A program made the translations under genes and the position numbers. Below are positions 49,163 to 61,284 of a DNA stretch of 64,000 nucleotides, one piece after another (the first letter of the stretch is position 1; each line of letters opens with the position of its first letter). The notes under the pieces were generated by a model. That model did no database searches. It saw only the letters and a list, made by a program, of their open reading frames with translations, and was not told where the DNA came from. Source of the DNA: Brachynemurus nebulosus (Eukaryota > Arthropoda > Insecta > Neuroptera > Myrmeleontidae); NCBI GenBank assembly GCA_035578155.1, contig JAPWDM010000071.1, positions 434,001 to 498,000 of the forward strand. Reading direction: 5' to 3'.

Positions 49163-51035
49163 TGACAGGACTCCAAACAAAAGCTATTGCACAGAATTAA
49201 ACAAACTTTTTCACAAACAAACCTTGCTGTATATCAACTGTCAAAATATATAATTACAATACGGCTTATATGTGAAGTTGACTGTCAAAAAATAAAATTA
49301 AGTTCTCTATTTTGATAAAAAATGAAATTACTTTCCGAACGAGCTATGTATGTACTGACATTAGTGGCTCAAGTTGTTACTAAATATAGGGTCACTAACT
49401 CTTAGATAATCTTGACTTGTCCTTTTCAAATTCAATTTTCTCTAAAACTATAACAGCTAGGAAAATGGAACCGTCGCGAATGGAATATTCTAGAAACTTA
49501 CAAATTTAAATACAAATATTGATTTAATTATTGAAAATGAACAACAATAACCAAATTAAATATGAATCTAATTTAGAATACTGATAATAATCGTTGTATA
49601 ATTACCCAAGATTTTACCGTGCCGTAACTGTAAAAAGTTTAAGAAACACTCCTCGATAAACTACTTCAACTACTTCTTGTCTCATTTCTTTCTACGATCT
49701 AATTAAGAACTGCCGAACGACACGACACCACCACTTCTACTACTACAGACTACCTACTCTGTCACTATATTTATGTGAATGTCTTGTGAAATTTTCAATT
49801 AGTTAATGAGGGAAAAGTTATTATCCATCACGGTAGTAAATTGTTTAAGTGACATAAAACTAACAATTCTCATACCTCGCTCCTGTTCAAACTTACTATG
49901 TTGTAGGTACGTTCTCGTATAGGAAACACAAAGTTGAAAACTTAAAGTAAACATTATGTGTAGCGTAAGAAAAAGCGTGAAGAAATAAATATGTTGAAGG
50001 CATAGATAGAGTAAGAGATAGATAGTAAGCGAGCAACAAGCAAAATGATATTCCCAAACGTGTTATTTAGCAACATATACAGTTAATTGAACTTAGTGAG
50101 AAACTTTTCTAACCAAGAGGAGAATTATTATTATGAATTTTCGAGGTGATAATAATAATATCCTTTTTTCCTTTTTTGTATTATTGCTGTTTAACTAACT
50201 ATAGACGTTACGGAAATACCCGTATTTTAAGACAGAAATAATTTTTGCATCGAAATTTTTAGAAAACAAAATCTGACAACACAGTTTTATTTTTTAAAAT
50301 AACTAGCGGCGTGAGGGCAGTAACTGATAAGGGGCTGATATATGTATAAGCAATTATGAATAAAGACTATAAAGTTTAAAGGTTATAGAGAAAAGAAATT
50401 GTAAACTGAAATTTTCACAAATTATATTTTACAAAATATTTCGAAATTTTGCTCCTGGTCACAGCATTCTGGAAAAAAATTACCCACTGGAAGCATGTGC
50501 AATTTTTCAGTTCTTACAAGAAAGATAAGGATATTTGAAAAAAAACACAAAGAAATCAAAATTTGCCTAAGTCACATGATTCTAAAAGAAAATAAAACCT
50601 TTTGTTATTCTTTTCATCAAAATTTCATCAATTTTCATAAACAAAATTCGGAGAAAATCAAAGAAATTTGTCACAAAATTAAAAACGGCTCCAGAACCAC
50701 TAACCAAAATGTATCAGAATTTTGCTCCTTTTAATGCCCCATAATTAGAGAATCTATCCGTAATATTTTTCTAATCATTTTCACTTTCAAATTCACTTTG
50801 AATTCCGTATCAAAATATTTTAACTCATTACGCTACTGCAAAAATTTTATTTTTAAAAAACAAGAAGTACCTACGGGATAAAAAAAACTACCAGTGAAAT
50901 AAATTCATAAATTTCTAGTTTTCTAGGTTACAGACCACAAAGTGAAATACCGCCTCAAGAGTTCTCCTGTGATACTCTAGATAAACTAGTGAAAATTTAA
51001 TCAGTAGTGAGGAATTTCTATGTAAATACTGCTAC
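49163..51035. other. No gene seen
   Basis: Apart from the hAT end at 49605-49660, AT-rich sequence with unrecognised short frames. Confidence 0.5.
49605..49660. mobile_element. Isolated hAT end
   Basis: GATTTTACCGTGCCGTAACT then GTTTAAGAAACACTCC matches the terminus family at 29454 and 47690. Confidence 0.5.
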
Positions 51036-51037
51036 TA

Positions 51038-51324
51038 GGGTAAACCTACCCACGTTAGTCAATGCGCTCCGTTAGTCAGTGACAGTTTTTTTCATCGACA
51101 ATTGATTCCTTTACTTTGTACCAACAATCTTTTTTATCTCCCTTGTTCTAAAAAAAAGAATACTAAGAAACAGTGTCACAGACTAACTAAGGTATATTTG
51201 TAATCACAATTAAACTGGAAACCAAATGATACAGCTATGATCTTTCTACGTCATTTCGTTGCAGTACAACAAATTTTCGAAGTGTCAACTTGCGTTAAAG
51301 TGTCATTCACTAGCACATTTACCC
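51038..51324. mobile_element. Possible short member of the G-rich TA-target group
   Basis: TA precedes GGGTAAACCTACCC; the right end TAGCACATTTACCC is followed by TT rather than TA. TTAGTCA-type motifs recur inside (GTTAGTCAATGCG, CGTTAGTCAGTGACA, and the inverse near 51180). Confidence 0.4.
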
Positions 51325-52271
51325 TTCAATCAATATTCACTACTGTTTTCTAACTGATTTATTTGTTTAAGAAATTTCATTACAAATAAAGCAAATATAC
51401 TTGGAAAAAATAATTAATATCTTGAACAAACACCACAAATTCTAAAGACCTTCTACGCTCATTTAAAAACACAAGTTTAGCTAACCAAGCTCCATGCGGT
51501 GTAAAAAAAAACTTAAGTTTTAAATCATACATATTTATAATTAGTGAGATCGGCAAAGAAAAAAAAAACAAATCACATTAAAGCGTAACAAACAAACAAA
51601 ACATACACACACCAAAGCAACCATAAATATATGCATGCGCAAATAAACATAAAAACAGTCATGATGTAAATTTATATCAACTGTTAAAAACACAACACCT
51701 TTAAGTACCCAGCGTGTACTAACGTGCGCTTGAAAAGTGTTAACAGTTGTAATAAATTTTGAAAGTTGCAAAGAGAAATAAAGTTAGTTAAACATTTGAA
51801 AGCAATTTATTCAACAAACACACACACAAGAAGGAAGAACTACTGCTGCTGCACTGCATCGCTTAACCAGAACGGAACAATTTGACCAGAACCGACAAAC
51901 AAACAAGCATCCAGCCAGCAAAAGTAAAATATTGTACATAATATATACACAATAGCACAGAATATATCTGTTAGTGTATGGTCGACTGTCCATACACGCC
52001 CGAAGGTGTGCGACGTAGGAACAGAAAACGGGGGGTGACTACCGTTTTCTGTTTCGCTTTTCATAAAAGTGGTAAGCCACCAATTATAATAATTCCATGA
52101 AACTTCGATACAATAACTTAATTGAATTTTGAATATGTACATATAGGTAACGACGAAGGTGTAAATAGAGGTCAGAAAAAAAAGGTGGATAATTAATTTT
52201 TTTTTTTTATTCGATAACAAGAAAAGTGATCCGATATTCTCGGTGAATATCTGACAGTAGACAAAACCTAA
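51325..52271. other. No gene seen
   Basis: The 147-codon - strand frame at 51840-52283 is low-complexity and hydrophobic and overlaps a transposon end. I see no real gene. Confidence 0.45.
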
Positions 52272-52992
52272 GGCTATGGTCACAGTGTATCCGACTTCGG
52301 CAGTGTATTTACACGTCCGTATACGGCAGTGTACACACGGACGAACTGTGTAACGGTAAAATTGATTCTTGATTTCAGTATAATTTAGAAATTATATCGT
52401 TAATAAAATATAAATAGAAAAACAAATTCATGTTTTAGAAAATGCTTTACTAAAAATATTAATTTTCTGCTATAAAAAAATACAAAAGTTAGTGAAATTT
52501 GCCAGAAAAAAAGGTAATAATAATAAATTTTACACTATTTTCTTATATTTAGCGGAAAAACGTGGCAAATTTTTTGATAAATCGAATATATTATATTATA
52601 AAAGTGATAAATACATATTTATTCATATCATACAACATAACACTGACATATGGAGGGGTCAGTGTAAAAGTGAACCAAGTCCATAAAATTTTTTTTTTCT
52701 AAAAATGCGTTTAAAGTTTTAGAAATTACAATTCTTTAACGAAAAAGGCATTTTAAAAAAAAATTATGGACTTAGTTCACTTTTACACTGACCGCTCCAT
52801 ATATTACCGAAAAAATCAAATTCATTTGATTTTAGTCGGCGGTCGGTGAAATTTAACCGTTCACGCCAGTGTAATTCGGTCTCACTGTGACCATTGACAT
52901 TTAATAACATATAGTTGTTTGTTTGACCGTTAACTGCCGTGCACACCAGTGTTAAAAATTCTGAGAAAGTCGGATGCACTGTAACCATAGCC
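52272..52992. mobile_element. Harbinger-like element with a nested MITE
   Basis: GGCTATGGTCACAGTGTATC plus CGACTT is mirrored by AAGTCGGATGCACTGTAACC plus ATAGCC. The flanking trinucleotides are TAA and TAG, near the 3-bp target expected of PIF/Harbinger. CAGTGTA-like motifs repeat in both subterminal regions. 52651-52799 is a separate insertion. Confidence 0.6.
52651..52799. mobile_element. Small TA-target MITE nested in the Harbinger-like element
   Basis: TGGAGGGGTCAGTGTAAAAG and CTTTTACACTGACCGCTCCA-type arms (interrupted by one base) run inward for nearly 50 bp each, with TA on both sides (52649-52650, 52800-52801). Confidence 0.82.
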
Positions 52993-53410
52993 TAGCATGT
53001 TTATAAATAAGTTCAGATAAAAAGATGAGAAACAAAAGAAGATATAATTGCACTCTGAAAACGATTTTTCAACAAGATTTAAAATTTCTTGTTTTTTTCT
53101 TGGAATCAAAAAATTTTTTTTGAAATAACTATTTCTCTGACTTTTTATTTAGTAGTCAAAAAAAATTTATTTTTTTTTTTTTTTTTTTTTTTCAAAGGTA
53201 AGAAAATTTGATTTTTAAACAAAGAAATCGTCATTTTCTGTTATATTTATGCATTCCAGTTGCTACAAATTACTTACCGCTTCGGTATGAACAAGGCACT
53301 AGTCTATCTAATACCTTTCTAAATAGAATAGGGACTGAATTAGGACTGAAAATTAATAAATAATGATGGTAGTAGATGACGAGAACAATTTGCTATTATA
53401 CTTTAACATA

Positions 53411-53512
53411 TAGTAATTATTCCCAAATGGAAACCCTTTCTCTCTCTCACTCTTATACATAAATACATAAAAAGTGAGTGAAACAGGGGGTTTCCATTTG
53501 GGAATAATTACT
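53411..53512. repeat. Short palindromic MITE-like hairpin
   Basis: AGTAATTATTCCCAAATGGA with AACCC pairs perfectly with GGGTTTCCATTTGGGAATAA plus TTACT around a loop holding a CT-rich run. Confidence 0.75.
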
Positions 53513-53760
53513 TATTCAGTATACTGAGTTAAGTATACTTGTATCTTAAAAATTAATTCCTACAATTTTAATTTCAATATTGTCGATGTACTTTGTAAAC
53601 AATAGCAAACTTGGTGAACAATTAAAAAAAATTAAAAATAAAAAAATAAATGACAATATAAAATTATATTTTTTTGTGTTCTCCGACTATAAATAAATTT
53701 TTACAAATATCATCACATAAAGAGTGTGTTTGTCGTGTTGGTTACTGGTCGATACCTGTT

Positions 53761-53862
53761 TGCGGTAAGATCACACACATGTGTGATCACTGATCGCAAT
53801 CGGCCTCTACGGTTGTTCTGACTATTCACAGATGCTGTGTATGCGGACCGTAAAGTGTTAAT
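53761..53862 (+). repeat. Dispersed repeat, copy 1 of 2
   Basis: ATCACACACATGTGTGATCA, CTGATCGC and CGTAAAGTGTTAA recur in the same order at 56800-56897. The centre is a perfect dyad. Confidence 0.65.
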
Positions 53863-54041
53863 AAAACCACCTTGATACAAGTTTTTTATCCATTTATACT
53901 GAACACGCTGTACTTAAACAAACTATGTACCTAGGTATATCAATAGCTCAATTACCGTAAAAGATGCTGAAAATTAGCATCAAAAATATAATATATTCAT
54001 TTTTATTGCCACGTAGTGTGCCCATGTATAAAGCCGATGTA

Positions 54042-54910
54042 AAGCCGGGTCTACATATAACGAACGAACGCGAACGAATGCAAACAAACGTAAACGAATG
54101 GTAGTGAACAAACATAAACGAACAAATGTGGACGTAGTCATGAAAGCGAACAAACACGAACGAACAGTTTCGAACACTCACGAATATTTTCCATTTGTTG
54201 TCGGTACATCAAAGAAAAAGATTCGTTCGTGTTTGTTTGTGTCTGTCAGATGTGGACGATTAAAAATTATTCTAACAATAAATTAAGAAAGACAGTTTAA
54301 AATAAATTCAGTTAACAATTTAAAATTGATACGATTTGAAATTTTATTTCGATGTTTTGGACTGTTTTAGATAATTTTTACAAAATTACCAGAAATCTTT
54401 GGAGGGAAAATTTGATTAACAGAAGTGGTAATGTGTCATAACACTGAAGTCTTTCTTTAACAGGAATTGCTTTCCGATAATAAGTGTATATTTTGTTTAG
54501 ATGTTTTTGGTCCAACTATTCGAAATCTGATAGTGACGATCTTGTAAAATTTCCAAAAAATTAGGAATTTTTACAAATTAAATCAGTTAGTAAATTAGAG
54601 ACATTATAACGAGTTTTACTTTTATGAAACAAAACCATCTACCAACATCTTTTTGATTTGTTGGTTTTTAAAGATCGCATGATAAAATTGGTGTCATAAT
54701 GTGGGCGATATTAGTAGACACATAAAACTCTTACTACAATAACTTTTCATTTCAAAATTTATTAAACTTATTTCAAAAATTATTGTGTAGCCGGAACATA
54801 AACGAATATCAACGAATTGACGTTAATTGTTCATTCGCGTTCGTTTGTGTTTGTTCGTTCACGTTTTTTCGCATTCGTTCGCGTTCGTTCGTTATATGTA
54901 GACCCGGCTT
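54042..54910. mobile_element. TA-target element with GAACGAA arrays
   Basis: TA precedes AAGCCGGGTCTACATATAAC and TATATGTAGACCCGGCTT is followed by TA. Both subterminal regions are arrays of (CG)AACGAA-type repeats (ACGAACGAACGCGAACGAAT on the left and its inverse on the right). Frames here encode only this repeat. 869 bp with no transposase. Confidence 0.8.
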
Positions 54911-54912
54911 TA

Positions 54913-55689
54913 GGTGTGTATCTGTAAAGTTCTATACAACATCCAGAACACGCTCGTGCACAGATACAACTTACATTGTTGTTTTGAACGTTTCTCACAC
55001 CCCATCTATCCGGTAGGTCCTCAACCGCCTACCTCACGCTGCAATACATTAATCCTTCTGCCGCTCTACTTAAGTTTCTATAATAAGAGCTTAACACTGT
55101 TTTAATTCAAACTTCACTCTATGCTGCTGTTCTGGCATCGAAAGAGGACTCCAAAATGGATAAGGAACACACGGAGAGAGGCAGAGAATGAGAGAGAGAG
55201 AGAGAGGGGATGAATGTGTGTTGTAGATTAGTAACAGTACAAAAGAGTATAAGAGAGGAATGAAATGTAAGACAGAAGGACGGGAATGAAACTGGGGGTA
55301 TAAATGTTAGTAATAGCAACGCTCTAAATTAGCTTTAGCTATTACAATAAATTCTCCATTCGACTTTATGTCGTTGGCTTATACTTCTACGTTACAATAT
55401 ACAACAACAGTATCATACTGTATGTATATAATATGTCGGGGCTGGGTTGTAGAATTAGACAGATTGGAAAATGTTCAGCCGTTTTACAAAACATCGCTGT
55501 TTTGTAAAATGCCGAAAAACTTTACAGAACTATAAGTTTTGTAAAATGCAATTTGTAGCTAAACTAGCCCCTTTGTAAAATGAGTGAATTTAGTTTCTAC
55601 TTTTATCGCTTGTAGCGCTAGAACCATAGGAAACACTCCGTGCATAGTTTGTATAACTGTTTTATTACTGTATAAGATTTTATCACTTA
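54913..55689. other. No gene seen
   Basis: GA run at 55187-55207. Repeated GTAAAATG motifs at 55505-55582 suggest a decayed element. Confidence 0.4.
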
Positions 55690-56420
55690 TTTTTACACAA
55701 GAGGTTCGTATTTTTTCGAATAAATTTGGGTTTGTCTAACGAAAATTTGTTGCCTAGAAATTTAACGAGGAGAACTGTCAACTAACAAAAACGCGACAGC
55801 GATGCTGAAGCGTTTTTGAGTTGACAGCACTTCGAGTCCAATTGCTTTTAAGCAAGAAATTTTCGTTAGACAATCCCAAATTTATTCGAAAAAAATATAT
55901 AACTCAAGTGTAATACGGTAAGACAATTTAACGAATAAAATAAATTATGGTCCATTTCACTTAAAATTAACCATGCTTCATCACTTATGAATTTAAATAA
56001 TTTCCGTTTCCTTGGCTTTATCTCTTTCATTATTGCACTTAGGTAAATTTTAAAATTTACCAGTTTAGGTAGTTAGTTTTTAGAAAAGAATAGAAGATTC
56101 ATTTGTTTTCAATATAAGAATTATTTAATTTTTTAACTTTGACTCATGACCAATTGTATTTGAAATAGGGTATAGTATAATTCATATTATTATTTAATAC
56201 ATTGTTACTATGGTTCTGAAATCAATTAAATATACCAATACGAATTTTTGCTTCGTTTTTATAGTGCTTACTTACAATTAAATGACTAATGAAGTGTTTA
56301 GTACCATTTTTTCGCTGTAAAAATCTGTCCGAACTTTTTCTTATACAGTAAAAGTGAAAGAACTACAATATTTTTATGGGACTTGATACGCATTAGTTAA
56401 ATTTTCACTATTAAAATAAT
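55690..56420. repeat. Dispersed repeat with palindrome, copy 2 of 3
   Basis: It shares GAGGTTCGTATTTTTTCGAA, the hairpin 55775-55827 (CTGTCAACTAACAAAAACGC against GCGTTTTTGAGTTGACAG), ACTCAAGTGTAATACGG and TTTTTTCGCTGTAAAAATCT with 58595-59115 and, more distantly, 44790-45830. Confidence 0.7.
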
Positions 56421-56799
56421 CACATAACACGAATATAACTAAATGTTTTTTCTAAATGGTCGGCATTATGAGGAAATAATTTAAAAAAAAAAGTACTAAA
56501 ACTCGATACCAATACCGAAAACACTAGGACACTTGTTAAATCTGAAAAAATAATATATTGATGAAAATAATTAGTAAACGAGGAAACACTATCGAAACCT
56601 CATTTTCGGGCAAAGCGTAATTATTTGCAATTGGAGTTAAACTTCCCCAGGAGCCGGTACCTAATATTTTTAACACGTTGACGCAATACTGTACCCTTCA
56701 AAAATTTCATATAAAGAGTGCATCAAACACGCTTTCCTATGTCACACTAAGAATGGTGCTATATACTGAGTATTTAATATTCATATTACCTGTCCTCGG

Positions 56800-56897
56800 T
56801 AGCATCACACACATATGTGATCACTGATCGCGATTAACCTCTCTGGCTGTTCTGGCTATGACACACATGCTGTGTCATCGAACTGTAAAGTGTTAAA
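56800..56897 (+). repeat. Dispersed repeat, copy 2 of 2
   Basis: Partner of 53761-53862: CATCACACACATATGTGATC, CTGATCGCGATTAACCTCTC and CTGTAAAGTGTTAA in the same order. Confidence 0.65.
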
Positions 56898-57814
56898 ATT
56901 ATTAAATTACAAAATTAAAATATGCATCAAATGATATATTATATCATTTCCGATCGGTACAATTTTGCGACCTTTTGTAATCTGCCTGATTTTACAAGCC
57001 GACAGCAACATATACATGCATGTATGGTTGTATACGAATGCAAACAAAAGAACAAAACCCATAACGCGCTAAACTTTAGCAATTATCGCATTCTAAAACT
57101 ACCGTTCATCTCTCACAGCACACACATACCGACACATTTATTCAGCACCCCCTCCCATGCCGCCAACAAATATTCGCACCCCATTCTCGTTCTCCGCTAC
57201 GCCTCGTTGTCGCACATGACCACTAATATAATAATGCATATACATATACATACATGCATGTTTCTCAATAAACGCGCGGCGTAGATGTCGCCGCGTGAAA
57301 TGGAAGCAGAGTGCTGCGCGGCACTCCAGAAGTTCACATACACATTACTTATGTATCCACAGAAATGGAAAATTTACAGCTACTACTACACGGGAACAAA
57401 CGGATAATGGTCTTAGACAAAATAAATTGATTCAATTCACATTTATTTTCATTCCATTTTCGCAAGTTTGTGTATGTTTATTTATTTTTTTTGTTTCTTT
57501 AAAGTTAAAAAGAAATAAACTTTTTCGAGTACATAAAATGTATTGTTATGTTTAAAACATACAGAGAGAGAGAGAGTCACTTAAAGATCTACAGTTGTAA
57601 ATATTAATGCGCGATCCAAACTATAACAACAAAATATATACGCTGCCAATGGGGTGTGGCACACAGCTTCCTCGTACTCGTAAAAGTACCTTGATAATTT
57701 AATGCCCAATATATATTTGTATAAATTTAATATAGATATATAAATTAACAAAAATAAATAAAAAAAAAATGATTCATAAAAAATTGAGCGAAGTGTGATT
57801 AGCAGTAAATAAGA
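56898..57814. other. No gene recognised; CpG-containing patch
   Basis: 57120-57330 is less AT-rich with clustered CpG (GCGCGGCGTAGATGTCGCCG, GCTGCGCGGCAC). The 120- and 86-codon frames here are unrecognised. Confidence 0.35.
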
Positions 57815-57816
57815 TA

Positions 57817-58029
57817 CAGCCGTCACTCGAGTTATTGACGATTTAACTTATTATCACTGATCGTAGTTTACCTCAACTTATACATAGACAAACCATATGT
57901 ATGTACCCAAGGTCATACGTGCTGTGTGGTACTGTGACAATGCGTACATACGTATGGTTTGTCTATAACTCGAGGGAAATTGCGATCAGTGGTCATAAGT
58001 TAAATCGTCAATAACTTGAGGTACGCCTG
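57817..58029. mobile_element. Small pogo-like MITE
   Basis: TA precedes CAGCCGTCACTCGAGTTATT and AATAACTTGAGGTACGCCTG is followed by TA (58030-58031). The arms continue inward (GACGATTTAACTTA, CATACGTATGGTTTGTCTAT), giving an almost fully palindromic 213 bp. Confidence 0.88.
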
Positions 58030-58049
58030 TATTGACATTCAATGGGATT

Positions 58050-58255
58050 TCATGGTAGCGCCGTAAATACTATTAGTCCGAATGTAATGAAATTTGTAGG
58101 CGACCATCTAGGAACCAGACCGTATAATTTCTGACAATTTCATAAAAAAGAATTGAATAGTTCAGAATTTAGTATATTAATGAAATGATATGGTAGCGGC
58201 GTAGCTACCGTTACTCCGATTTCGATTAAATTCATAGGGGACCATCTAACCATAT
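58050..58255 (+). repeat. Two diverged tandem units of an unidentified repeat
   Basis: ATGGTAGCGCCGTAAATACT ... GGCGACCATCTAGGAACC and ATGGTAGCGGCGTAGCTACC ... GGGGACCATCTAACC are about 145 bp apart. Related to the inverse fragment near 34620-34690. Confidence 0.5.
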
Positions 58256-58594
58256 AATTCAAACATATAAGTGATTACTTAAAAAAACGAGTTTACTCTA
58301 AAAGAGGGTAAACTCTTTTCTTAAGTGATCTCTTATGTTTTTATTTAAGTAAAAATTTAAAAAATAGGAAGTAAAAGTAAATATTTCTTTTTATTCAATA
58401 GACCCATTGTCAATTTACAAAGCGCTCCCATCCTTACGGTATAAAAATATTCTTTGTAAATATTATGCATTGTAAATTAAAAATATTGTCATGTTTTGAA
58501 TGCTTTTATGGAGTGGACTCCATTATTTTAAGTTAATAATTCATTACCTAGCAACGTTATCAAACTTCTATATAGTTGAATCTTTTTTCACTTA

Positions 58595-59115
58595 TAATTA
58601 CACGAGAGGTTTGTATTTTTTGAATAAATTTATGTTTATATACAACGAAAATAACGAAAATTTACTGCCTAGCAATTTAACTAGAAGAACTGTCAACTAA
58701 CAAAAACGCGATAGCGAAACTGAAGCGTTTTTGGATTGACAGTTCTTCGAGTTAAATTGCCTTTAGGCAAGAAATTTGAGTTGTAGAAAATACAAATTTG
58801 TTCTGAAAAAATATAAAACTCAAGTGTAATACGGCAAGACAATTTAACAAATAAAATAAATTAGTATAATTCATATTACTATTTAATGCATTGTTACCAT
58901 GGTTCTGACATCAGTTAAATTTACCAATACGAATTTTTGTTTCATTTTTGTCGTGTTTACCTACAATGAAATGACCAATGAAATGTTTTGTACCATTTTT
59001 TTCGCTGTAAAAATTTGTCCAAAACTTTTTTCCAGAGTAAAAGTGGAAAAACTATAATATTCTTATGGGACCTGATACACATGAGTTAAATTGTCAGTGT
59101 TATTTTTATAGTCCA
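58595..59115. repeat. Dispersed repeat with palindrome, copy 3 of 3
   Basis: It matches 55690-56420 in order, including the hairpin at 58690-58742, ACTCAAGTGTAATACGGCAA, TTTTTTCGCTGTAAAAATTT and TATGGGACCTGATACACATG. The hairpin loop and flanks differ by scattered substitutions. Confidence 0.7.
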
Positions 59116-59186
59116 ATGGTATTCGATTATACGTAGATCGTCACATTTTTTTTTACATTAATTTTTATAAATTTTTTTCAACTGTA

Positions 59187-60107
59187 CAGTCTAGGGTGGT
59201 CCTTAAAAAACTAATATTTAAAAATTACTAGGGGCACCCGTTGATTTTGTTCCACAATATGAAAAAAGACTTAAATAAAAATTTTAGATTTTTAAAAATT
59301 GTTTTAGGGGTCGCGCTACCAAGTTTTGAATTTTCAAAATAATCGAAGATTTTTCAAAATTTCTAAAAAATTTCATCAAGTTTGTGAGCACCAAAGTGAC
59401 ATTTATTATGAATTAAATAATAAATTAGGACACAACATTAACTTTTACTTACATATCACTCACTCATAGCTCATTAAATAGATGTTCCCAGAGCCTGAAT
59501 GACACTGCAAAGCGGATGTCTGGGAACATCTATTTAATGAGCTATGAGTGAGTGATATGTAAGTAAAAGTTAATGTTGTGTCCTAATTTATTATTTAATT
59601 CATAATAAATGTCACTTTGGTGCTCACAAACTTGATGAAATTTTTTAGAAATTTTGAAAAATCTTCGATTATTTTGAAAATTCAAAACTTGGTAGCGCGA
59701 CCCCTAAAAACAATACATTAACTTTTAATTACCGATCACTCACTCATAGCTCATTAAATAGATGTTCCCAGAGCCTGAATGACACTGCAAAGCGGATGTC
59801 TGGGAACATCTATTTAATGAGCTATGAGTGAGTGATCGGTAATTAAAAGTTAATGTATTGTCCTAATTTATTATTTAATTCATAATAAATGTCACTTTGG
59901 TGCTCACAAACTTGATGAAATTTTTTAGAAATTTTGAAAAATCTTCGATTATTTTGAAAATTCAAAACTTGGTAGCGCGACCCCTAAAACAATTTTTAAA
60001 AATCTAAAATTTTTATTTAAGTCTTTTTTCATTTTGTGGAACAACAAAATGAACGGGTGTCCCTAGTAATTTTTAAATATTAGTTTTTTAAGGACCACCC
60101 TCTACTG
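59187..60107. mobile_element. pogo-like fold-back element with duplicated centre
   Basis: TA (59185-59186) precedes CAGTCTAGGGTGGTCCTTAA, and the right end TAAGGACCACCCTCTACTG is followed by TA (60108-60109). The layout is left arm, hairpin 1 (about 59427-59591), partial right arm, hairpin 2 (about 59711-59870), full right arm: the centre plus right arm has been tandemly duplicated. Both hairpins share the same loop (AGCCTGAATGACACTGCAAA, then GCGGATGT). No coding capacity. Confidence 0.88.
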
Positions 60108-60109
60108 TA

Positions 60110-60649
60110 CACCCCAGCCCAAAAACACATCCATATTAAAAATCAATAATGCGTCCACTTTCTTCAATTGCTTTATCCCAATCACACTAACACCTCAATA
60201 TAGAACGTGTGGCAAGCACAAAGCACATGTGACACTCAATATTTCATAAGATATTACAACGTGTAGTAAGTAATAACATGAAATTTAATGTAATATGATG
60301 TGATAAACGAATTATATACATATGTATATAGCTAGAGCTAGCTGGCTCGGGCTCTTGGGGGAATTTTATATTCTACTACTTCTAGCACTTCCAATTCTAC
60401 ATATGTATATTACCTAGTTCTTCACTGTACGGTAATTCTACACGCTAGTGTAGTTGTAATGATATAAAACGGTGCGGTAATACCGAAGTAAATTATCAAA
60501 TTATTTCAAGTTTTTGATCTTATTAGAATAATAATTTAATGAAATCAATTTAAACGTCCCGACTGGTTACAGGTTACATATTACACATGATTAAATTTAT
60601 TAAAAATAATTAAATTTTATATCCTTACATATTCCTTGTGTTATTGTTC
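60110..60649. other. No gene seen
   Basis: AT-rich spacer with a GCTAGAGCTAGCTGGCTCGG patch at about 60330. Confidence 0.45.
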
Positions 60650-60889
60650 TATTATACAGAGAGCTCTTGTGTCGTAACAAATTACCTCAAACAATTCTCA
60701 ACACTAGAATATTAAGAGAAACTTTTTTTTTGAAAAAAATTCTCAAAGTGGGGAGGCACAAAAGCAATTTATTACAGATCATATACCCATTTTTGATATA
60801 TATTCTACCCATTTCTACATATTTTGGGGGTCCTCTGAAATTTTTAAGTACAAAGGGAGTCGCAGACCAAAAAGTTTGCGAACCACTGC
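60650..60889. mobile_element. Truncated hAT right end
   Basis: GAGTCGCAGACCAAAAAGTT then TGCGAACCACTG is a typical hAT terminus (inverse of CAGTGGTTCGCA). No matching left end or duplicated CTTCGAAG was found upstream; the left boundary is a guess. Confidence 0.5.
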
Positions 60890-61284
60890 TTCGAAGTAAA
60901 AACTTTTATGACGATTTGCTAATCGATTAAAAGTAACGTAAATATGTTGTATTCAGTCAGCTGACTGATACTGAAAAATCAAAAATTTCAGTGTTTTGAT
61001 TTATTTATTGAAATCAAAATTTGTCGTGGAGTTTTATGTTCTAGAATCGTAATTTTACAAATATTTATTAAAATATTTATGTAAAAACATGTAATTTATT
61101 TGAACTGTATCCCAATTTTGTTACTATTCGAAAAAATATATTACGCTTATTAATTAAACAATTACAATTTTATCCACAGAGAGATCTTTCGAAGACTGAG
61201 GACAATAAAATATGACTTCGGACTTACCGTTAGCCAAAGTCGATTTACCTCTTTAGTAATTTTGTCCATTAAATTTCTCTACGA

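Noticed and set aside
51840..52283. 147-codon - strand frame
   Set aside because: Low-complexity, hydrophobic, no family resemblance, and it runs into the end of a Harbinger-like element.
53948..54181. Frames rich in SFVFVRF-type repeats (also 54783-55016)
   Set aside because: They translate GAACGAA-type subterminal repeats of the element at 54042-54910.
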